Below the pieces are notes generated by a model that saw nothing but the letters and a program-made list of their open reading frames with translations, had not been told where the DNA came from and made no database searches. Positions 34,143 to 44,382 of a stretch of DNA of 64,000 nt are shown here, piece by piece. How positions within the stretch are numbered: position 1 is the first letter of the stretch; each line of letters begins with the position of its first letter. The position numbers and the translations under genes were made by a program. Source of the DNA: Candidatus Aalborgicola bjergmarkensis (lineage in GTDB: Bacteria > Pseudomonadota > Gammaproteobacteria > Burkholderiales > Burkholderiaceae_C). The stretch covers positions 1-64,000 of the forward strand of contig JADJFE010000013.1 in assembly GCA_016708725.1 (NCBI GenBank), read 5' to 3'.

Positions 34143-35321
34143 ATGCATAAGATTCGCACCTACAACCAGATTTCCGTCAAGGGATTGGAGCGTTTTCCGC
34201 GTCAGCAATACGAAGTCGGTAGTGACATCGGCTCGCCCGACGCTTTCTTGCTGCGCAGCCAGAAACTGCAAGGCATTGAAGTGCCCAGGACACTGCTGGC
34301 CGCTGCGCGCGCCGGTGCGGGCGTCAACAATGTGCCCGTGGCCGATTACAGCAAGCAAGGCATCGTGGTGTTCAATACGCCCGGTGCCAACGCCAATGCG
34401 GTCAAGGAACTGGTGCTGGCTGGCATGCTGCTGGCCACCCGCAACATCCTGCCAGCCCTGAACTATGTGCAGTCGCTTACCCAGATCAGTGATGCAGCTG
34501 CAATGGCGCAATTGCTCGAAAAGGAAAAATCCCGTTTTGCCGGTAACGAATTGCGTGGCAAAACCCTAGGGATTGTGGGATTGGGTGCCATTGGTTCGAT
34601 GGTGGCCGAAATTGCGCTGGGCATGGGCATGCAGGTCGTGGGGTTTGATCCGGCGCTGTCGATTGATGCCGCCTGGCGCTTGTCCAACGCCGTCATGCGC
34701 ATGGAAAACCTGCAAGCACTGCTGGCGCGCTCGGACTACATCTCGCTGCACATACCCGCGCTGGACGCCACGCGCCACCTGATCAACGAGGACACACTCG
34801 CCTCGGTCAAAAAAGGCGCCGTACTGCTGAATTTTGCGCGTGAATCGGTGGTGGATTCTGCCGCTGTGCTGCGCAGCCTGGATCAGGGCAAACTGGGCCG
34901 TTATGTCTGCGATTTTCCCGAACCCGCCATGCTGGGCCGCGCCGATGTGATTGCCCTGCCGCACATTGGCGCCAGCACCGAGGAGTCCGAGGAAAACTGT
35001 GCCGTGATGGCGGCCAATCAGCTCATGGACTATCTGGAAAACGGCAATATCGTCAATTCGGTCAATTTCCCGGCGGTATCCATGGCCAGGCGTCCCGGTA
35101 CCTGGCGCATCACGTTTTCCAACGATAACGTCTCGGGTGTGCTGGGCAATGTGCTTTCGGTATTGGCCAGCAGCCAGGTCAACGTCATCGACATGGTGAA
35201 CAAAAGCCGCGCCGAACTGGCCTACAACATCATCGACGTGGAAAACAAGCCCTCGGATGCCGTGATTGAAGCGATTGCGGGCACCAAGCATGTGATCCGG
35301 GTGCGCCTGATCAACGCCTGA
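34143..35321 (+). CDS. serA: D-3-phosphoglycerate dehydrogenase with ACT domain
   Basis: A 392-residue NAD-dependent dehydrogenase, first step of serine synthesis. NAD motif GIVGLGAIGSMVAE, catalytic Arg in NFARESVVD, Glu in FPEPAM and His in LPHIGAST. The C-terminal segment TFSNDNVSGVLGNVLSVL begins an ACT domain that may bind serine for feedback control. The Ser/Thr-Arg-Gly/Asp active-site loop seen in most SerA is here Ala-Arg-Glu-Ser, a small deviation. Strong AAGGAGGT site before ATG 34143. Confidence 0.9.
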   Translation: MHKIRTYNQISVKGLERFPRQQYEVGSDIGSPDAFLLRSQKLQGIEVPRTLLAAARAGAGVNNVPVADYSKQGIVVFNTPGANANAVKELVLAGMLLATRNILPALNYVQSLTQISDAAAMAQLLEKEKSRFAGNELRGKTLGIVGLGAIGSMVAEIALGMGMQVVGFDPALSIDAAWRLSNAVMRMENLQALLARSDYISLHIPALDATRHLINEDTLASVKKGAVLLNFARESVVDSAAVLRSLDQGKLGRYVCDFPEPAMLGRADVIALPHIGASTEESEENCAVMAANQLMDYLENGNIVNSVNFPAVSMARRPGTWRITFSNDNVSGVLGNVLSVLASSQVNVIDMVNKSRAELAYNIIDVENKPSDAVIEAIAGTKHVIRVRLINA

Positions 35322-35332
35322 TGGCGATGTAG

Positions 35333-35703
35333 GGGGTGCGATTCAGTGATGTGGTCGTTGGATTTGGCTCCCTCGCCCCAGCGGGGAGAGGGGCTGGGGA
35401 GAGGGGACTGGCTTGTCATGGTGCGGCTCTCTGGATGTTCTGCGGTGCTGTGGACGGGGTTGTCGTCGCTATATTATTAATAGCTGTAGCCGCGCATCCC
35501 ACGGGGGCTGGAGGCTTATTTGATGCCTTATTTGTGGCCAAAAAGATGCCACAAAGGCTTGCAAGAGGGTTTCGCATCGCAGTTTTTGCATGTGTCATAT
35601 CACGGGTAATATGAGATTCCAGCGCAAAGCCACCAGCAGCCCCCTCTCCCCGCTGGGGCGAGGGAGTAAAAACCCAACGACCTCATCACTTGAATCGCAC
35701 CCC
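35333..35703. mobile_element. 371-bp MITE-like element with target duplication
   Basis: The ends form a 13-bp perfect inverted repeat: GGGGTGCGATTCA (35333-35345) and TGAATCGCACCCC (35691-35703). The arms continue imperfectly for about 60 bp (left CTCCCTCGCCCCAGCGGGGA, right its near complement at 35642-35665). GATGTAG flanks the element on both sides (35326-35332 and 35704-35710), as a target-site duplication would. No ORF is present. The interior holds a copy of the dispersed AATAGCTG repeat. It fills most of the 462-bp gap between serA and the next gene. Confidence 0.75.
35470..35530 (+). repeat. dispersed AATAGCTG repeat inside MITE-like element
   Basis: TATATTATTAATAGCTGTAG followed by CCGCGCATCCCACGGGGGCTGGAGGC. 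Same family as the other seven copies; here nested in the inverted-repeat element. Confidence 0.8.
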
Positions 35704-35783
35704 GATGTAGGCATGAGGATGCCAGTACCAGCGACTAATGCTAGACTGGCAAGCCTCATCTTGTCCCAGGAAGAAGTCCGAGC

Positions 35784-36383
35784 ATGTTCAATTTCTTTGG
35801 CCTTGGCCGTTCAAAATCCGAGAAACCAGTCGTAGCGCCACCACAACCGGCGCCCGATGCTCTGGCAAACCAGCTCAGTAACAGTCAACGTGAAATGGTG
35901 CGCCTGACGCTGCTGGCCGTCCTGAAGCGCCAGGGAATACCCGCTAACTGGATTGGCGTTGAGCTGATGTCCATCCGAACACCCCACCACGCCAGCGCCT
36001 TGTTTTTGCAACTGGAAGTGTTGAAATGGCATGATGCCCTGATGCAATACGTTGCAATCCTGCAACAAGAACTGCTGGAAGGATTCAAGCGCTTCGATCC
36101 CGATGCCAATCAGTCGAAATACCTGTTTGGCTGGAAATTTTCACCGGAGTGCGGCTGCCCGCACACCAAAATGCCCGATCCAGCCTTCTGGCAAAGCAAC
36201 ACCAGTGCGGCGGCCCCCAAAGCCGCAGCCTCCGTCGTTGCAGGGACGCAAAAACCGAAGTTTGACCTCCCGGATCGCGACGAGGATGAAACCGACCACG
36301 GTTTTGTGTCCACGCAAATCAACGCATTCGATGACGGCAAAAGCCCGCCGCCGCCTTCAAGAAGGCATGGCCCGATGGCGTAG
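35784..36383 (+). CDS. conserved-type hypothetical protein (199 aa)
   Basis: Begins MFNFFGLGRSKSEKP with a Pro-rich linker, then a folded part (REMVRLTLLAVLKRQGIP, LEVLKWHDALMQYVAILQQELL) and a Cys-containing loop (SPECGCPHTKMP). The C-terminus is acidic and disordered (LPDRDEDETDHGF). I recognise no family; the layout resembles a Burkholderiales-restricted cytosolic protein. Convergent with rpoS. Confidence 0.7.
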   Translation: MFNFFGLGRSKSEKPVVAPPQPAPDALANQLSNSQREMVRLTLLAVLKRQGIPANWIGVELMSIRTPHHASALFLQLEVLKWHDALMQYVAILQQELLEGFKRFDPDANQSKYLFGWKFSPECGCPHTKMPDPAFWQSNTSAAAPKAAASVVAGTQKPKFDLPDRDEDETDHGFVSTQINAFDDGKSPPPPSRRHGPMA

Positions 36384-36430
36384 ACCTCGGCGGGTGTTCA
36401 AGCAGGCTGGCGCGCGCACCAAGAGCTAAC

Positions 36431-37447
36431 TCACATCAGCGATTGCCGGGTGATACCGTTGCGCTTCAAAAGGCGTTTAATCTTGAAAAGGGCTTCGTTT
36501 TGCACCTGACGGACACGCTCGCGCGTCAGTCCCATGCGCGCGCTTAACCCCTCAAGGGTTTCAGCCTCGTGGCCGTGCAAGCCAAACCGCGCTTCGAGAA
36601 CTTCTCGCTCACGGCTGCTGAGTTCACACATCCACTTTTCCAACAATACTTCCAGCTCTTGCAGCAAAATGGCATCTTCGGGGCTCAAGGCCATTTCATC
36701 AACCAGACCATCACCCATGGTTCGGTCATCATCACCACGATCCATTGCTGCATCGAGCGAACGCGGACTCTCGGCCATGGATAACAAATCGGCGACATGG
36801 TTTGCATCGCTACCAATCAAGGCAGCAATATCTTCCACCCGCACACCCTCGGGCCGCAGGGCCAAAAGGCTGGCATCATTTTCCAGGGTTCGGCGCGCGC
36901 GCAACACACGTTGCATCTCCCGCACCACGCTGCTGGGCAAGCGCACGGCCCGGCCCTGGTACATCAACGCACGGTCCACCGACTGGCGAATCCACCATGT
37001 GGCGTAGGTCGAGAACCGAAAACCGCGCTCGGGTTCAAATTTGTCGATGGCGTGCATCAAGCCCAAATTACCCTCTTCGATCAGATCTGCCATAGGTACG
37101 CCGCGCCCGAGATACATTTTGGCAACACTCACCACCAGACGCAAATTGTGCTCGATCATGCTCTGGCGTGCGGCAAAATCCCCATTACGCGCCCGGGTGG
37201 CAACAGCAAACTCCTCCTCGGGCGTAAACAATTCGGTGCGCCGCACGCCACGCATGTACAAAGCGAGCACGTCTGCCGATTCTTCGTCGGCACCAGCAAT
37301 GAGCGGCAGCACTTTTGCCAACTGCTCCGGATCATCCAACTCTATCGAATTCACGGGCTTCGATGAGAATTTCTCTTCGAAGGCATCGGTTTTGGTCTGG
37401 TGTTTGGCGGGACTGCTGCCACTACCGAAGCTTGGAACGTTTTTCAT
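36431..37447 (-). CDS. rpoS: RNA polymerase sigma factor RpoS
   Basis: A 338-residue stationary-phase sigma factor. Region 2 carries MIEHNLRLVVSVAKMYLGRG, LIEEGNLGLMHAIDKF and FSTYATWWIRQSVDRAL; region 3 is a reduced form; region 4 has RERVRQVQNEAL for -35 contact. I take ATG 37447 (MKNVPSFGSG); an in-frame start at 37564 lies inside nlpD. The conserved order surE-pcm-nlpD-rpoS supports the call, and in other bacteria rpoS is transcribed from a promoter within nlpD. Confidence 0.95.
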   Translation of the reverse strand: MKNVPSFGSGSSPAKHQTKTDAFEEKFSSKPVNSIELDDPEQLAKVLPLIAGADEESADVLALYMRGVRRTELFTPEEEFAVATRARNGDFAARQSMIEHNLRLVVSVAKMYLGRGVPMADLIEEGNLGLMHAIDKFEPERGFRFSTYATWWIRQSVDRALMYQGRAVRLPSSVVREMQRVLRARRTLENDASLLALRPEGVRVEDIAALIGSDANHVADLLSMAESPRSLDAAMDRGDDDRTMGDGLVDEMALSPEDAILLQELEVLLEKWMCELSSREREVLEARFGLHGHEAETLEGLSARMGLTRERVRQVQNEALFKIKRLLKRNGITRQSLM

Positions 37448-37460
37448 GCTGGTCAGGCGG

Positions 37461-38363
37461 TTAGCGCGCCGATAGGTATTTACTGGGATCAACCGGTTTG
37501 CCCTGCTTACGCACCTCGAAGTGCAGTTTGACCCGGTCGGTATCGCTATTACCCATCTCGGCAATTTTCTGCCCCTTCTTGACTACCTGGTCTTCCTTGA
37601 CCAACAAAGTCTGGTTGTGGGCGTATGCGGTCAGGTAGGTACTATTATGCTTGAGGATGATCAGGTTGCCGTAACCACGCAAACCGGAGCCGGAATAGAC
37701 AACCTTGCCATCCGCAGCGGCCACCACGGCATCACCAACCGAACCGCCGATGTCCAGCCCCTTGTTCTTCACCTCATCAAAACCGGCCAGAATCGGACCA
37801 TTGTTAGGCCAGATCCATCCCATGTCTTCATCGCTTGCAGCACTGGTCACAGCTACCGAAGCCGCAGGGCCGCTGGCAGCCGATGTCGGTGCAGAAGCCG
37901 TCGAGGAAGGCTTGGCTGCAGTGTTTGGCAGCGGCATGGCCTGAACCGAAGAGGACGTGACGGGCTTGCTGATGGCGATGGTGACGGTATCAGAAGAGGA
38001 GGACGCAGAACTTGCAGGCGGAACCACCCGCAACACCTGTCCCACTTCAATCAGGTTGGGGTTGGCAATGGCATTCCAGCGTGCAATATCCACGTGGCTT
38101 TGACCGGTTTCCATCCCGATACGGATCAGGTTGTCACCGGGCTTGACGGTGTAGTAGCCCGGCTTATTGGCACTTTCCACGGGCGCAGGAGCTTTGGCGG
38201 GTCCACTTTTTGCCTCTACCGCTGCCTTGCTCGAAACCACACTACGGTCTTCCACTGGTGCCCTTTGCAGTGGCTTGGAGCCGCAACCACTCAGCACCAG
38301 CCCGGCAAGCGTAACCACCAGACACCAATCAGAATATCTATATCTACATCTAATACGCGACAT
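37461..38363 (-). CDS. nlpD: murein hydrolase activator NlpD
   Basis: A 300-residue lipoprotein (lipobox LVLSGC) with LysM (YYTVKPGDNLIRIG), a Ser/Ala/Pro-rich linker and a C-terminal LytM/M23 domain. The LytM zinc ligands are degenerate (NKGLDIGG instead of H-x-x-x-D, KLHFEVR), as in NlpD and EnvC, which activate AmiC-type amidases during cell division rather than cut murein. ATG 38363 follows AAGGAAG by about 6 nt; TTG 38378 is rejected. Confidence 0.93.
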   Translation of the reverse strand: MSRIRCRYRYSDWCLVVTLAGLVLSGCGSKPLQRAPVEDRSVVSSKAAVEAKSGPAKAPAPVESANKPGYYTVKPGDNLIRIGMETGQSHVDIARWNAIANPNLIEVGQVLRVVPPASSASSSSDTVTIAISKPVTSSSVQAMPLPNTAAKPSSTASAPTSAASGPAASVAVTSAASDEDMGWIWPNNGPILAGFDEVKNKGLDIGGSVGDAVVAAADGKVVYSGSGLRGYGNLIILKHNSTYLTAYAHNQTLLVKEDQVVKKGQKIAEMGNSDTDRVKLHFEVRKQGKPVDPSKYLSAR

Positions 38364-38374
38364 GAAAACTTCCT

Positions 38375-39196
38375 TCAAGCAACGCCTGATTTTAGGGGGA
38401 CAAAATGCACCGCCTCAAGAACCGTTTGACGTATGCCCTGGGGTGTTTTATCGACCACCATCAAAGCCTGTGCACTGCTTTGCGCCGAGGTGGTGACCAC
38501 GGGAGCCACCAAACGTCCGCCAACGGCCAACTGGTCAAGCCAGGCTGCAGGCAGCGCCTCACCGCCAGCCGCAGCAATAATGGCCGCATAAGGAGCCGCC
38601 TTGGCATACCCTTGCATGCCGTCACCAAACAGCAAATGCAAATTGTCCAGACACAAGGGGCGTAAATTTTCGCGCGCCTTGTCATGCAGGCCACGCAAAC
38701 GCTCAATGCTATACACCTCGCTGGCCAACAGGCTCAATACTGCCGCCTGATAACCACAGCCGGTGCCAATTTCCAGCACGCGCCCCAGTTTTTCCGATTT
38801 ATCCGGTTTGGCATCCAGCAGCAACTCCAGCATGCGTGCCACGACACCCGGTTTGGAGATGGTTTGCCCTAAACCAATGGGCAAGCTGGTATCTTCATAG
38901 GCTTGGTTGGCCAGGGCCGAATCGACAAACTGGTGCCGCTCAATGGTCCCCATAGCCGCAAGCACCTGGGGATCGCTAACGCCCTGGGCCGTAAGTTTTT
39001 GCACCATACGTGCCCGCACCGCACGCGAATCCATCCCCATTCCTTGATAGGCTTGATGGGCGGACTGTTGTGGAACTGGTTTGGTCCGACTGGAAGCAGA
39101 GGCAATAGATGCCAAAGGCATGCCACCCAAGGCATTGGGCCGGTTTTTCGCCAAGGTGGCATCCAGACTTGCCGGGAAAGAGGGGCGCTTTTTCAT
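38375..39196 (-). CDS. pcm: protein-L-isoaspartate O-methyltransferase
   Basis: A 273-residue SAM-dependent enzyme repairing isoaspartyl damage. The SAM motif is [38 protein letters not shown] is the substrate-binding block. A 60-residue N-terminal extension precedes the domain, longer than E. coli Pcm (208). ATG 39196 overlaps the surE stop as ATGA. Confidence 0.93.
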   Translation of the reverse strand: MKKRPSFPASLDATLAKNRPNALGGMPLASIASASSRTKPVPQQSAHQAYQGMGMDSRAVRARMVQKLTAQGVSDPQVLAAMGTIERHQFVDSALANQAYEDTSLPIGLGQTISKPGVVARMLELLLDAKPDKSEKLGRVLEIGTGCGYQAAVLSLLASEVYSIERLRGLHDKARENLRPLCLDNLHLLFGDGMQGYAKAAPYAAIIAAAGGEALPAAWLDQLAVGGRLVAPVVTTSAQSSAQALMVVDKTPQGIRQTVLEAVHFVPLKSGVA

Positions 39197-39954
39197 GATT
39201 GCATGACAATTCCGGCAGTTTGCGCCCAAAAGCCCAAGGCATCATGGTCCGTAAGATCCACCTGCAATGGCGTCATGGCCACGTGACCCTGCGTCGTGGC
39301 ATGAAAATCCGTTCCATTGGTATCATCCTTGGCCGCACCGGCAGCTCCAATCCAGTACATGGTTTGCCCGTGTGGATTTTTTTGTTGAATCACGGGTTCT
39401 GCCGCGTGGCGACGCCCCAGGCGGCACAGTTTCACGCTGCCAATCTGATCGTAGGGTAAATTCGGAATATTAACGTTGAGCAACCACGGTACATTGCGCA
39501 CCAACTGCTGCTGTGCGATAGATTGCACCAGTTCCCGCGCCTTGCGCGCCGCCGCATCGAGATGCTTCCAATTCCGTTCTACCTGGGAAAATGCAATCGC
39601 CGGAATCCCGAACAGATAACCCTCCATGGCCGCACCCACGGTGCCCGAATAAATGGTGTCATCCCCCATATTGGCGCCGTTGTTGATCCCCGACACCACC
39701 AGGTCTGGCCGGTAATCCAGCAAGCCGGTCAGGGCAATGTGCACACAGTCCGCCGGGGTTCCACTGACATAACGAAATCCATTGGCTGCCTGATTCACAT
39801 AGATCGGGGCGTGCACGGTCAGCGCGTTGGACTTGGCACTGTTGTTGTGCTCGGGCGCAATGACTTCCACCTCGGCCACATCCTTCAGGGCTTCATACAG
39901 CGCAACAATGCCAGGAGCCAGATAACCGTCGTCGTTGCAAATAAGAATTCTCAT
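39193..39954 (-). CDS. surE: 5'/3'-nucleotidase SurE
   Basis: A 253-residue metal-dependent nucleotidase/survival protein. [16 protein letters not shown] has the conserved metal-binding Asp-Asp, AP-x-x-N-x-S ([10 protein letters not shown]) and [13 protein letters not shown] are further motifs. First gene of surE-pcm-nlpD-rpoS, conserved in many proteobacteria. Confidence 0.96.
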   Translation of the reverse strand: MRILICNDDGYLAPGIVALYEALKDVAEVEVIAPEHNNSAKSNALTVHAPIYVNQAANGFRYVSGTPADCVHIALTGLLDYRPDLVVSGINNGANMGDDTIYSGTVGAAMEGYLFGIPAIAFSQVERNWKHLDAAARKARELVQSIAQQQLVRNVPWLLNVNIPNLPYDQIGSVKLCRLGRRHAAEPVIQQKNPHGQTMYWIGAAGAAKDDTNGTDFHATTQGHVAMTPLQVDLTDHDALGFWAQTAGIVMQS

Positions 39955-39979
39955 AGTTCCATCGGGGGTTGATCGGCCA

Positions 39980-40009
39980 TTGTAGGGCGCGGGTCACGCC
40001 TGGGACAAT
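39980..40009 (+). promoter_or_regulatory. probable promoter of quinone-oxidoreductase gene
   Basis: TTGTAG (39980-39985), 18-bp spacer, then TGG-GACAAT (40001-40009), an extended -10-like element. The same TGGGACAAT occurs before the genes at 45332 and 46650. Confidence 0.5.
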
Positions 40010-40066
40010 ACCTCGGATCGCCAAGGCTCTATGATGCGCCCATTTTTCCATTCAAAGGACGCTCTC

Positions 40067-41041
40067 ATGCACGCTTGGCTTTGTGAAAACCCCGTTGGTA
40101 CCGACGCACTCACCTGGAAAGAACTCCCCACACCCGCGCCCAGGGAGGGAGAAGTATTGATCGAAATCAAGGCCGCGAGCCTGAATTTTCCCGACATTCT
40201 GGTCGTGCAGAACAAGTACCAGATCAAACCCGCCCTCCCCTTCGTTCCCGGTTCGGAATACGCAGGGGTGGTGCAGGCAGTGGGAGCAGGAGTCTCGCAC
40301 CTCAAAGTCGGCCAGCACGTGGCCTGCCTGAGTGGAACGGGTGGCTTTGGCACGCACACACTGGCACCTGCAGCCTTGTGCATGCCCTTGCCAGCAAACT
40401 TTCCCATGGTGGATGCAGCCGCCTTCATCATGATTTATGCCACCTCTTACCACGCGCTGGTGGACCGCGCAGGACTCAAAGCCGGCGAAACGGTACTCGT
40501 GCTGGGGGCCGCAGGCGGTGTCGGAACGGCAGCCATCCAGATCGCCAAGGCCATGGGTGCGCGGGTCATCGCCGCTGCATCCACGCCCGCAAAATGCGAA
40601 CTGTGTCGCTCCCTCGGCGCTGATGCCACCATTGACTACAGCAACGGCAATCTGCGCGATGCCATCAGGGAACTCACCGCAGGCAAGGGACCGGATGTCA
40701 TTTACGACCCGGTGGGTGGCGATTTTGCAGAAACGGCCTTTCGCGCGATTGCCTGGCGCGGGCGCTACCTGGTCGTGGGCTTTGCCTCCGGCCCGATTCC
40801 TGCGCTGCCACTGAACCTGACCTTGCTCAAAGGCGCATCTCTGGTAGGGGTATTCTGGGGAGAATTTGCCAAACGCGAACCCAAGGCGAATGCCGCCATG
40901 ATGGTGGAGTTGGCCCAGTGGTATGGTCAGGGTAAGATCAAACCCGTCATAGACCGTACCCTGCCAATGGCCGAACTCAAGGCGGCCTTTGCCCGCATGC
41001 AGTCACGCGAGGTCATGGGTAAACTGGTACTGACGAATTAG
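40067..41041 (+). CDS. NADPH:quinone oxidoreductase, zinc-less MDR family
   Basis: A 324-residue medium-chain dehydrogenase/reductase of the quinone-reductase branch. NADPH motif VLGAAGGVGTAAIQIAKAMG, substrate side AASLNFPDILVVQNKYQ and FVPGSEYAGVV. No zinc-binding cysteine cluster, as in quinone reductases. ATG 40067 has AAGGA 9 nt upstream; in-frame starts further up lack a site. Single gene. Confidence 0.88.
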   Translation: MHAWLCENPVGTDALTWKELPTPAPREGEVLIEIKAASLNFPDILVVQNKYQIKPALPFVPGSEYAGVVQAVGAGVSHLKVGQHVACLSGTGGFGTHTLAPAALCMPLPANFPMVDAAAFIMIYATSYHALVDRAGLKAGETVLVLGAAGGVGTAAIQIAKAMGARVIAAASTPAKCELCRSLGADATIDYSNGNLRDAIRELTAGKGPDVIYDPVGGDFAETAFRAIAWRGRYLVVGFASGPIPALPLNLTLLKGASLVGVFWGEFAKREPKANAAMMVELAQWYGQGKIKPVIDRTLPMAELKAAFARMQSREVMGKLVLTN

Positions 41042-41158
41042 GACGCACGCGCACTTTTCAGTTTATTGTTAGTTTTTTTCCTGGCTGTGCAACAGCGCCA
41101 ACCGGCACGAAAGCACGTGGTAAAGTCTGCATCGTTCTTTTGTCCTGTTCTCAATTGA

Positions 41159-41512
<354 letters not shown>

Positions 41513-41628
41513 GGGAAGGGTTGATCCATTGCGTGGATTGGGTTTGTTTTGCTTGTCCATCACTGCTATTCTTACCGATATAGTGCACAATGATCTGGAA
41601 TCTGGATTAGTAACATTTTGTGGTTGGT

Positions 41629-43386
41629 ATGAATACAGACACTGACACGCTGGATTTTCTGGACGACGAAAGCGATGCCGGAGCCACCAAGGAATTGGTT
41701 TGGCGCCTGATGATCGTGGACGACGAGCCCGATGTCCATCGGGCTACGACATTCGCGCTGTCAGGAATCAGAATCCTGGGGCGTTCCTTGCAATTCTTGC
41801 ATGCCTATTCGGCCAAAGAAGCGACCGCCTTGTTGCAATCTGAAACCGATGTCGCTGTGGTGTTGCTTGACGTGGTCATGGAGCGCGAGGACGCCGGGCT
41901 TGCGCTGGTCAAGACCATCCGCAAAGACCTCAAACTGTCTGAAGTGCGCATCATTTTGCGTACCGGGCAACCAGGGTATGCGCCCGAAATTGAAACCATC
42001 CACGACTTTGACATCAACGACTACAAAACAAAATCCGAACTGACGCGCACCAAGCTTTATGCAACGGTCACTGCAGCCTTGCGGGCTTACGAGCAAATCC
42101 GCAAGCTTGATGAGATGGCCTTTTACGACCGCTTGTGCAGTCTGCCAAATCGCAACAAATTCATCGATCTGAGCGATGAACGGCTGAGTGCATCACGATC
42201 TCTCGATGATGTCATTGCCATCCTGGATGTCGATGACTTTTCAGAAATCAATGACGCATTGGGCCACCAGCAAGGAGACCGTCTGCTACAGGCCGTAGCG
42301 GAGCGGCTTAAACTTGAGTTGGGTCCTGAAGTCATTCTGGCGCGTATTGGTGGCGACACTTTTGGGTTGATGGGGCCCAGTAGGATTCTGGACCCTGTGA
42401 CGGTTCTATCCCTGTTTCGCTCGCCTTTTACTGTCCATGGTGACTCTATGGTAGTCACCGCCAGCATGGGCCTGACGCAAAATCTGGGCAATGGGGTACA
42501 GGGACGCGACGCACTGAAAGACGCCAATATCGCGCTTAAACTGGCAAAGAAGAATCGGCGCGGCAGCTTCGTCATGTTCTCAACCGAAATGGGAACCGAC
42601 ATTCGCGAGCGTGTCCGGCTACTGCAGGCGTTGCGGCATGCCGTCGAAAGCGAAAGGTTGTTCGTCGTCTATCAACCTCAAATCAATTTGCGCAGCGGAA
42701 AAATCGTAGGTGTGGAAGCCCTCATTCGCTGGCGTAACGAAGACAGTACCTTTGTTCCACCTGATCGATTCATTCCTCTGGCAGAAGCCTCCGGCATGAT
42801 AGTCGCCATTGGTGACTGGGTGTTGCGCGTATCGTGTCTGGAGCAACTCCGCTTGAAAACACTCGGTTTGCCAGACATTCGCATGTCAGTCAATGTGTCG
42901 CAAATTCAGTTTCGCCACCCTGAGTTTCTTACCAAGCTAAGTGCTGCATTGCGGGATACAGGCATCAATCCCAAGCACCTGGAACTGGAAATTACCGAGT
43001 CGGTTGCCATGGAGGATCCTGGCTTCATGCTTGACATCCTGCACCGGGTGCGGGCAATGGGGATTTCCATCGCCATTGATGACTTTGGCACCGGGTACTC
43101 CTCTTTAAGCCACTTGCGCCAACTCCCCATTGATCGACTCAAGATTGACCGCGCGTTTGTCACCGAACTCAACCATGAAGTACTGGGTGGTCACATTGCC
43201 TCCATGGTGATCGAATTGGGCCGCAATCTCAACCTGACCGTCATTGCCGAAGGCATTGAAGATGCCGGACAAGCCCAAACCTTGCTCAATATGGGCTGCC
43301 ATGAGGGGCAAGGTTATTTGTATGCCAAGCCATTGACATCGCAGCAACTGGTGCAGTGGATTCAAGCACACAGCGACACGCCTTGA
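41629..43386 (+). CDS. response regulator with degenerate GGDEF and intact EAL domain
   Basis: A 585-residue protein. Receiver domain with phospho-acceptor Asp in VVLLDVVME and MIVDDEPDV; GGDEF domain whose active site reads RIGGDTFGLM, lacking the catalytic Glu/Phe pair; EAL domain with VEALIRW, EITESVAMED, IDDFGTGYSSL and AEGIE, all catalytic residues present. Expected to be a c-di-GMP phosphodiesterase controlled by phosphorylation. ATG 41629 or GTG 41620; I use the ATG. A second c-di-GMP hydrolase candidate (HD-GYP) is at 19805. Confidence 0.88.
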   Translation: MNTDTDTLDFLDDESDAGATKELVWRLMIVDDEPDVHRATTFALSGIRILGRSLQFLHAYSAKEATALLQSETDVAVVLLDVVMEREDAGLALVKTIRKDLKLSEVRIILRTGQPGYAPEIETIHDFDINDYKTKSELTRTKLYATVTAALRAYEQIRKLDEMAFYDRLCSLPNRNKFIDLSDERLSASRSLDDVIAILDVDDFSEINDALGHQQGDRLLQAVAERLKLELGPEVILARIGGDTFGLMGPSRILDPVTVLSLFRSPFTVHGDSMVVTASMGLTQNLGNGVQGRDALKDANIALKLAKKNRRGSFVMFSTEMGTDIRERVRLLQALRHAVESERLFVVYQPQINLRSGKIVGVEALIRWRNEDSTFVPPDRFIPLAEASGMIVAIGDWVLRVSCLEQLRLKTLGLPDIRMSVNVSQIQFRHPEFLTKLSAALRDTGINPKHLELEITESVAMEDPGFMLDILHRVRAMGISIAIDDFGTGYSSLSHLRQLPIDRLKIDRAFVTELNHEVLGGHIASMVIELGRNLNLTVIAEGIEDAGQAQTLLNMGCHEGQGYLYAKPLTSQQLVQWIQAHSDTP

Positions 43387-44372
43387 AAAAAATTGTCTCG
43401 TCGGATTGTTGTTCGATCAGCAAGCGTATTTATGTTTACGCTCCCTCGGGTGCGGTGCGTGACAAGGCCGCGTTCCGGCGTGGCGTGCGCCGCCTGCAAT
43501 TTCTGGGGCATACCGTCGAGATCGACCCGGACGCACTGAGTAGCCACCAACGCTTTGCTGGCGACGACAGCGCCCGGTTGGCCGCTATCCACCGTGCAGC
43601 GGCCAGTGGTGCGGATGTAGCGCTGATTGCACGCGGCGGCTATGGGCTGACGCGCATCTTGAAGGACATCGACTACCACGCACTTACCCAGGCAGTCACG
43701 CGCGGCATGCAATGGGTTGGTATCAGCGACTTCACTGCCTTGCAACTGGCGTTGTTGACCAAAACCGGTTGTATCAGTTGGGCGGGTCCGGCTTTATGCG
43801 AAGGTTTTGGCGTTGGCAGCAGTCCACAAGCCAACAACACCCCCACCCCACCATCCCTGCCGGATGACATCATGGAGGACTGTTTTGGCGACATGCTGGC
43901 AGGCCGCAGCGAGGGAACTGGCTGGCGCCTGCCGCGCACCACAGAAGACAGTACGCCACCGCTGCACATCCGGGACGCGATCCTCTGGGGGGGAAACCTG
44001 ACCATTCTGACCACGCTGCTGGGAACCCCCTATTTCCCGTCAATCACCGGGGGCATCCTGTTCCTGGAAGATGTGGGAGAACACCCCTACCGCATCGAAC
44101 GCATGCTGACACAACTCTTGTACGCAGGCGTTCTTGATCAGCAAAAAGCTATTCTGTTAGGTCAGTTCACCGAGTTCAAGCTGACAACACACGACAAAGG
44201 CTTTAAGCTCAAAACCGTTTTCGACTGGCTAAAGCACCAGACCAGAACGCCCATACTGACAAATCTGCCCTACGGGCACGTCGCCACCAAAGTCCTGTTA
44301 CCCGTGGGAGCCAGAACCGATCTGGTGGTACAGGGTCGCGACGCGCTGCTGCTGTGGGGACATCTGGCCTAG
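43356..44372 (+). CDS. LD-carboxypeptidase (S66/MccF-LdcA)
   Basis: A 338-residue cytoplasmic serine peptidase of family S66. Ser in VGISDFTAL, Glu in WGGNLTI and His in GHVATK form the triad. It either recycles tetrapeptides from murein (LdcA) or resembles MccF; mpl at 24671 is also murein recycling. GTG 43356 overlaps the upstream stop; TTG 43383 is an alternative that avoids the overlap. Confidence 0.85.
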   Translation: MDSSTQRHALKKIVSSDCCSISKRIYVYAPSGAVRDKAAFRRGVRRLQFLGHTVEIDPDALSSHQRFAGDDSARLAAIHRAAASGADVALIARGGYGLTRILKDIDYHALTQAVTRGMQWVGISDFTALQLALLTKTGCISWAGPALCEGFGVGSSPQANNTPTPPSLPDDIMEDCFGDMLAGRSEGTGWRLPRTTEDSTPPLHIRDAILWGGNLTILTTLLGTPYFPSITGGILFLEDVGEHPYRIERMLTQLLYAGVLDQQKAILLGQFTEFKLTTHDKGFKLKTVFDWLKHQTRTPILTNLPYGHVATKVLLPVGARTDLVVQGRDALLLWGHLA

Positions 44373-44382
44373 CAGCATTACT

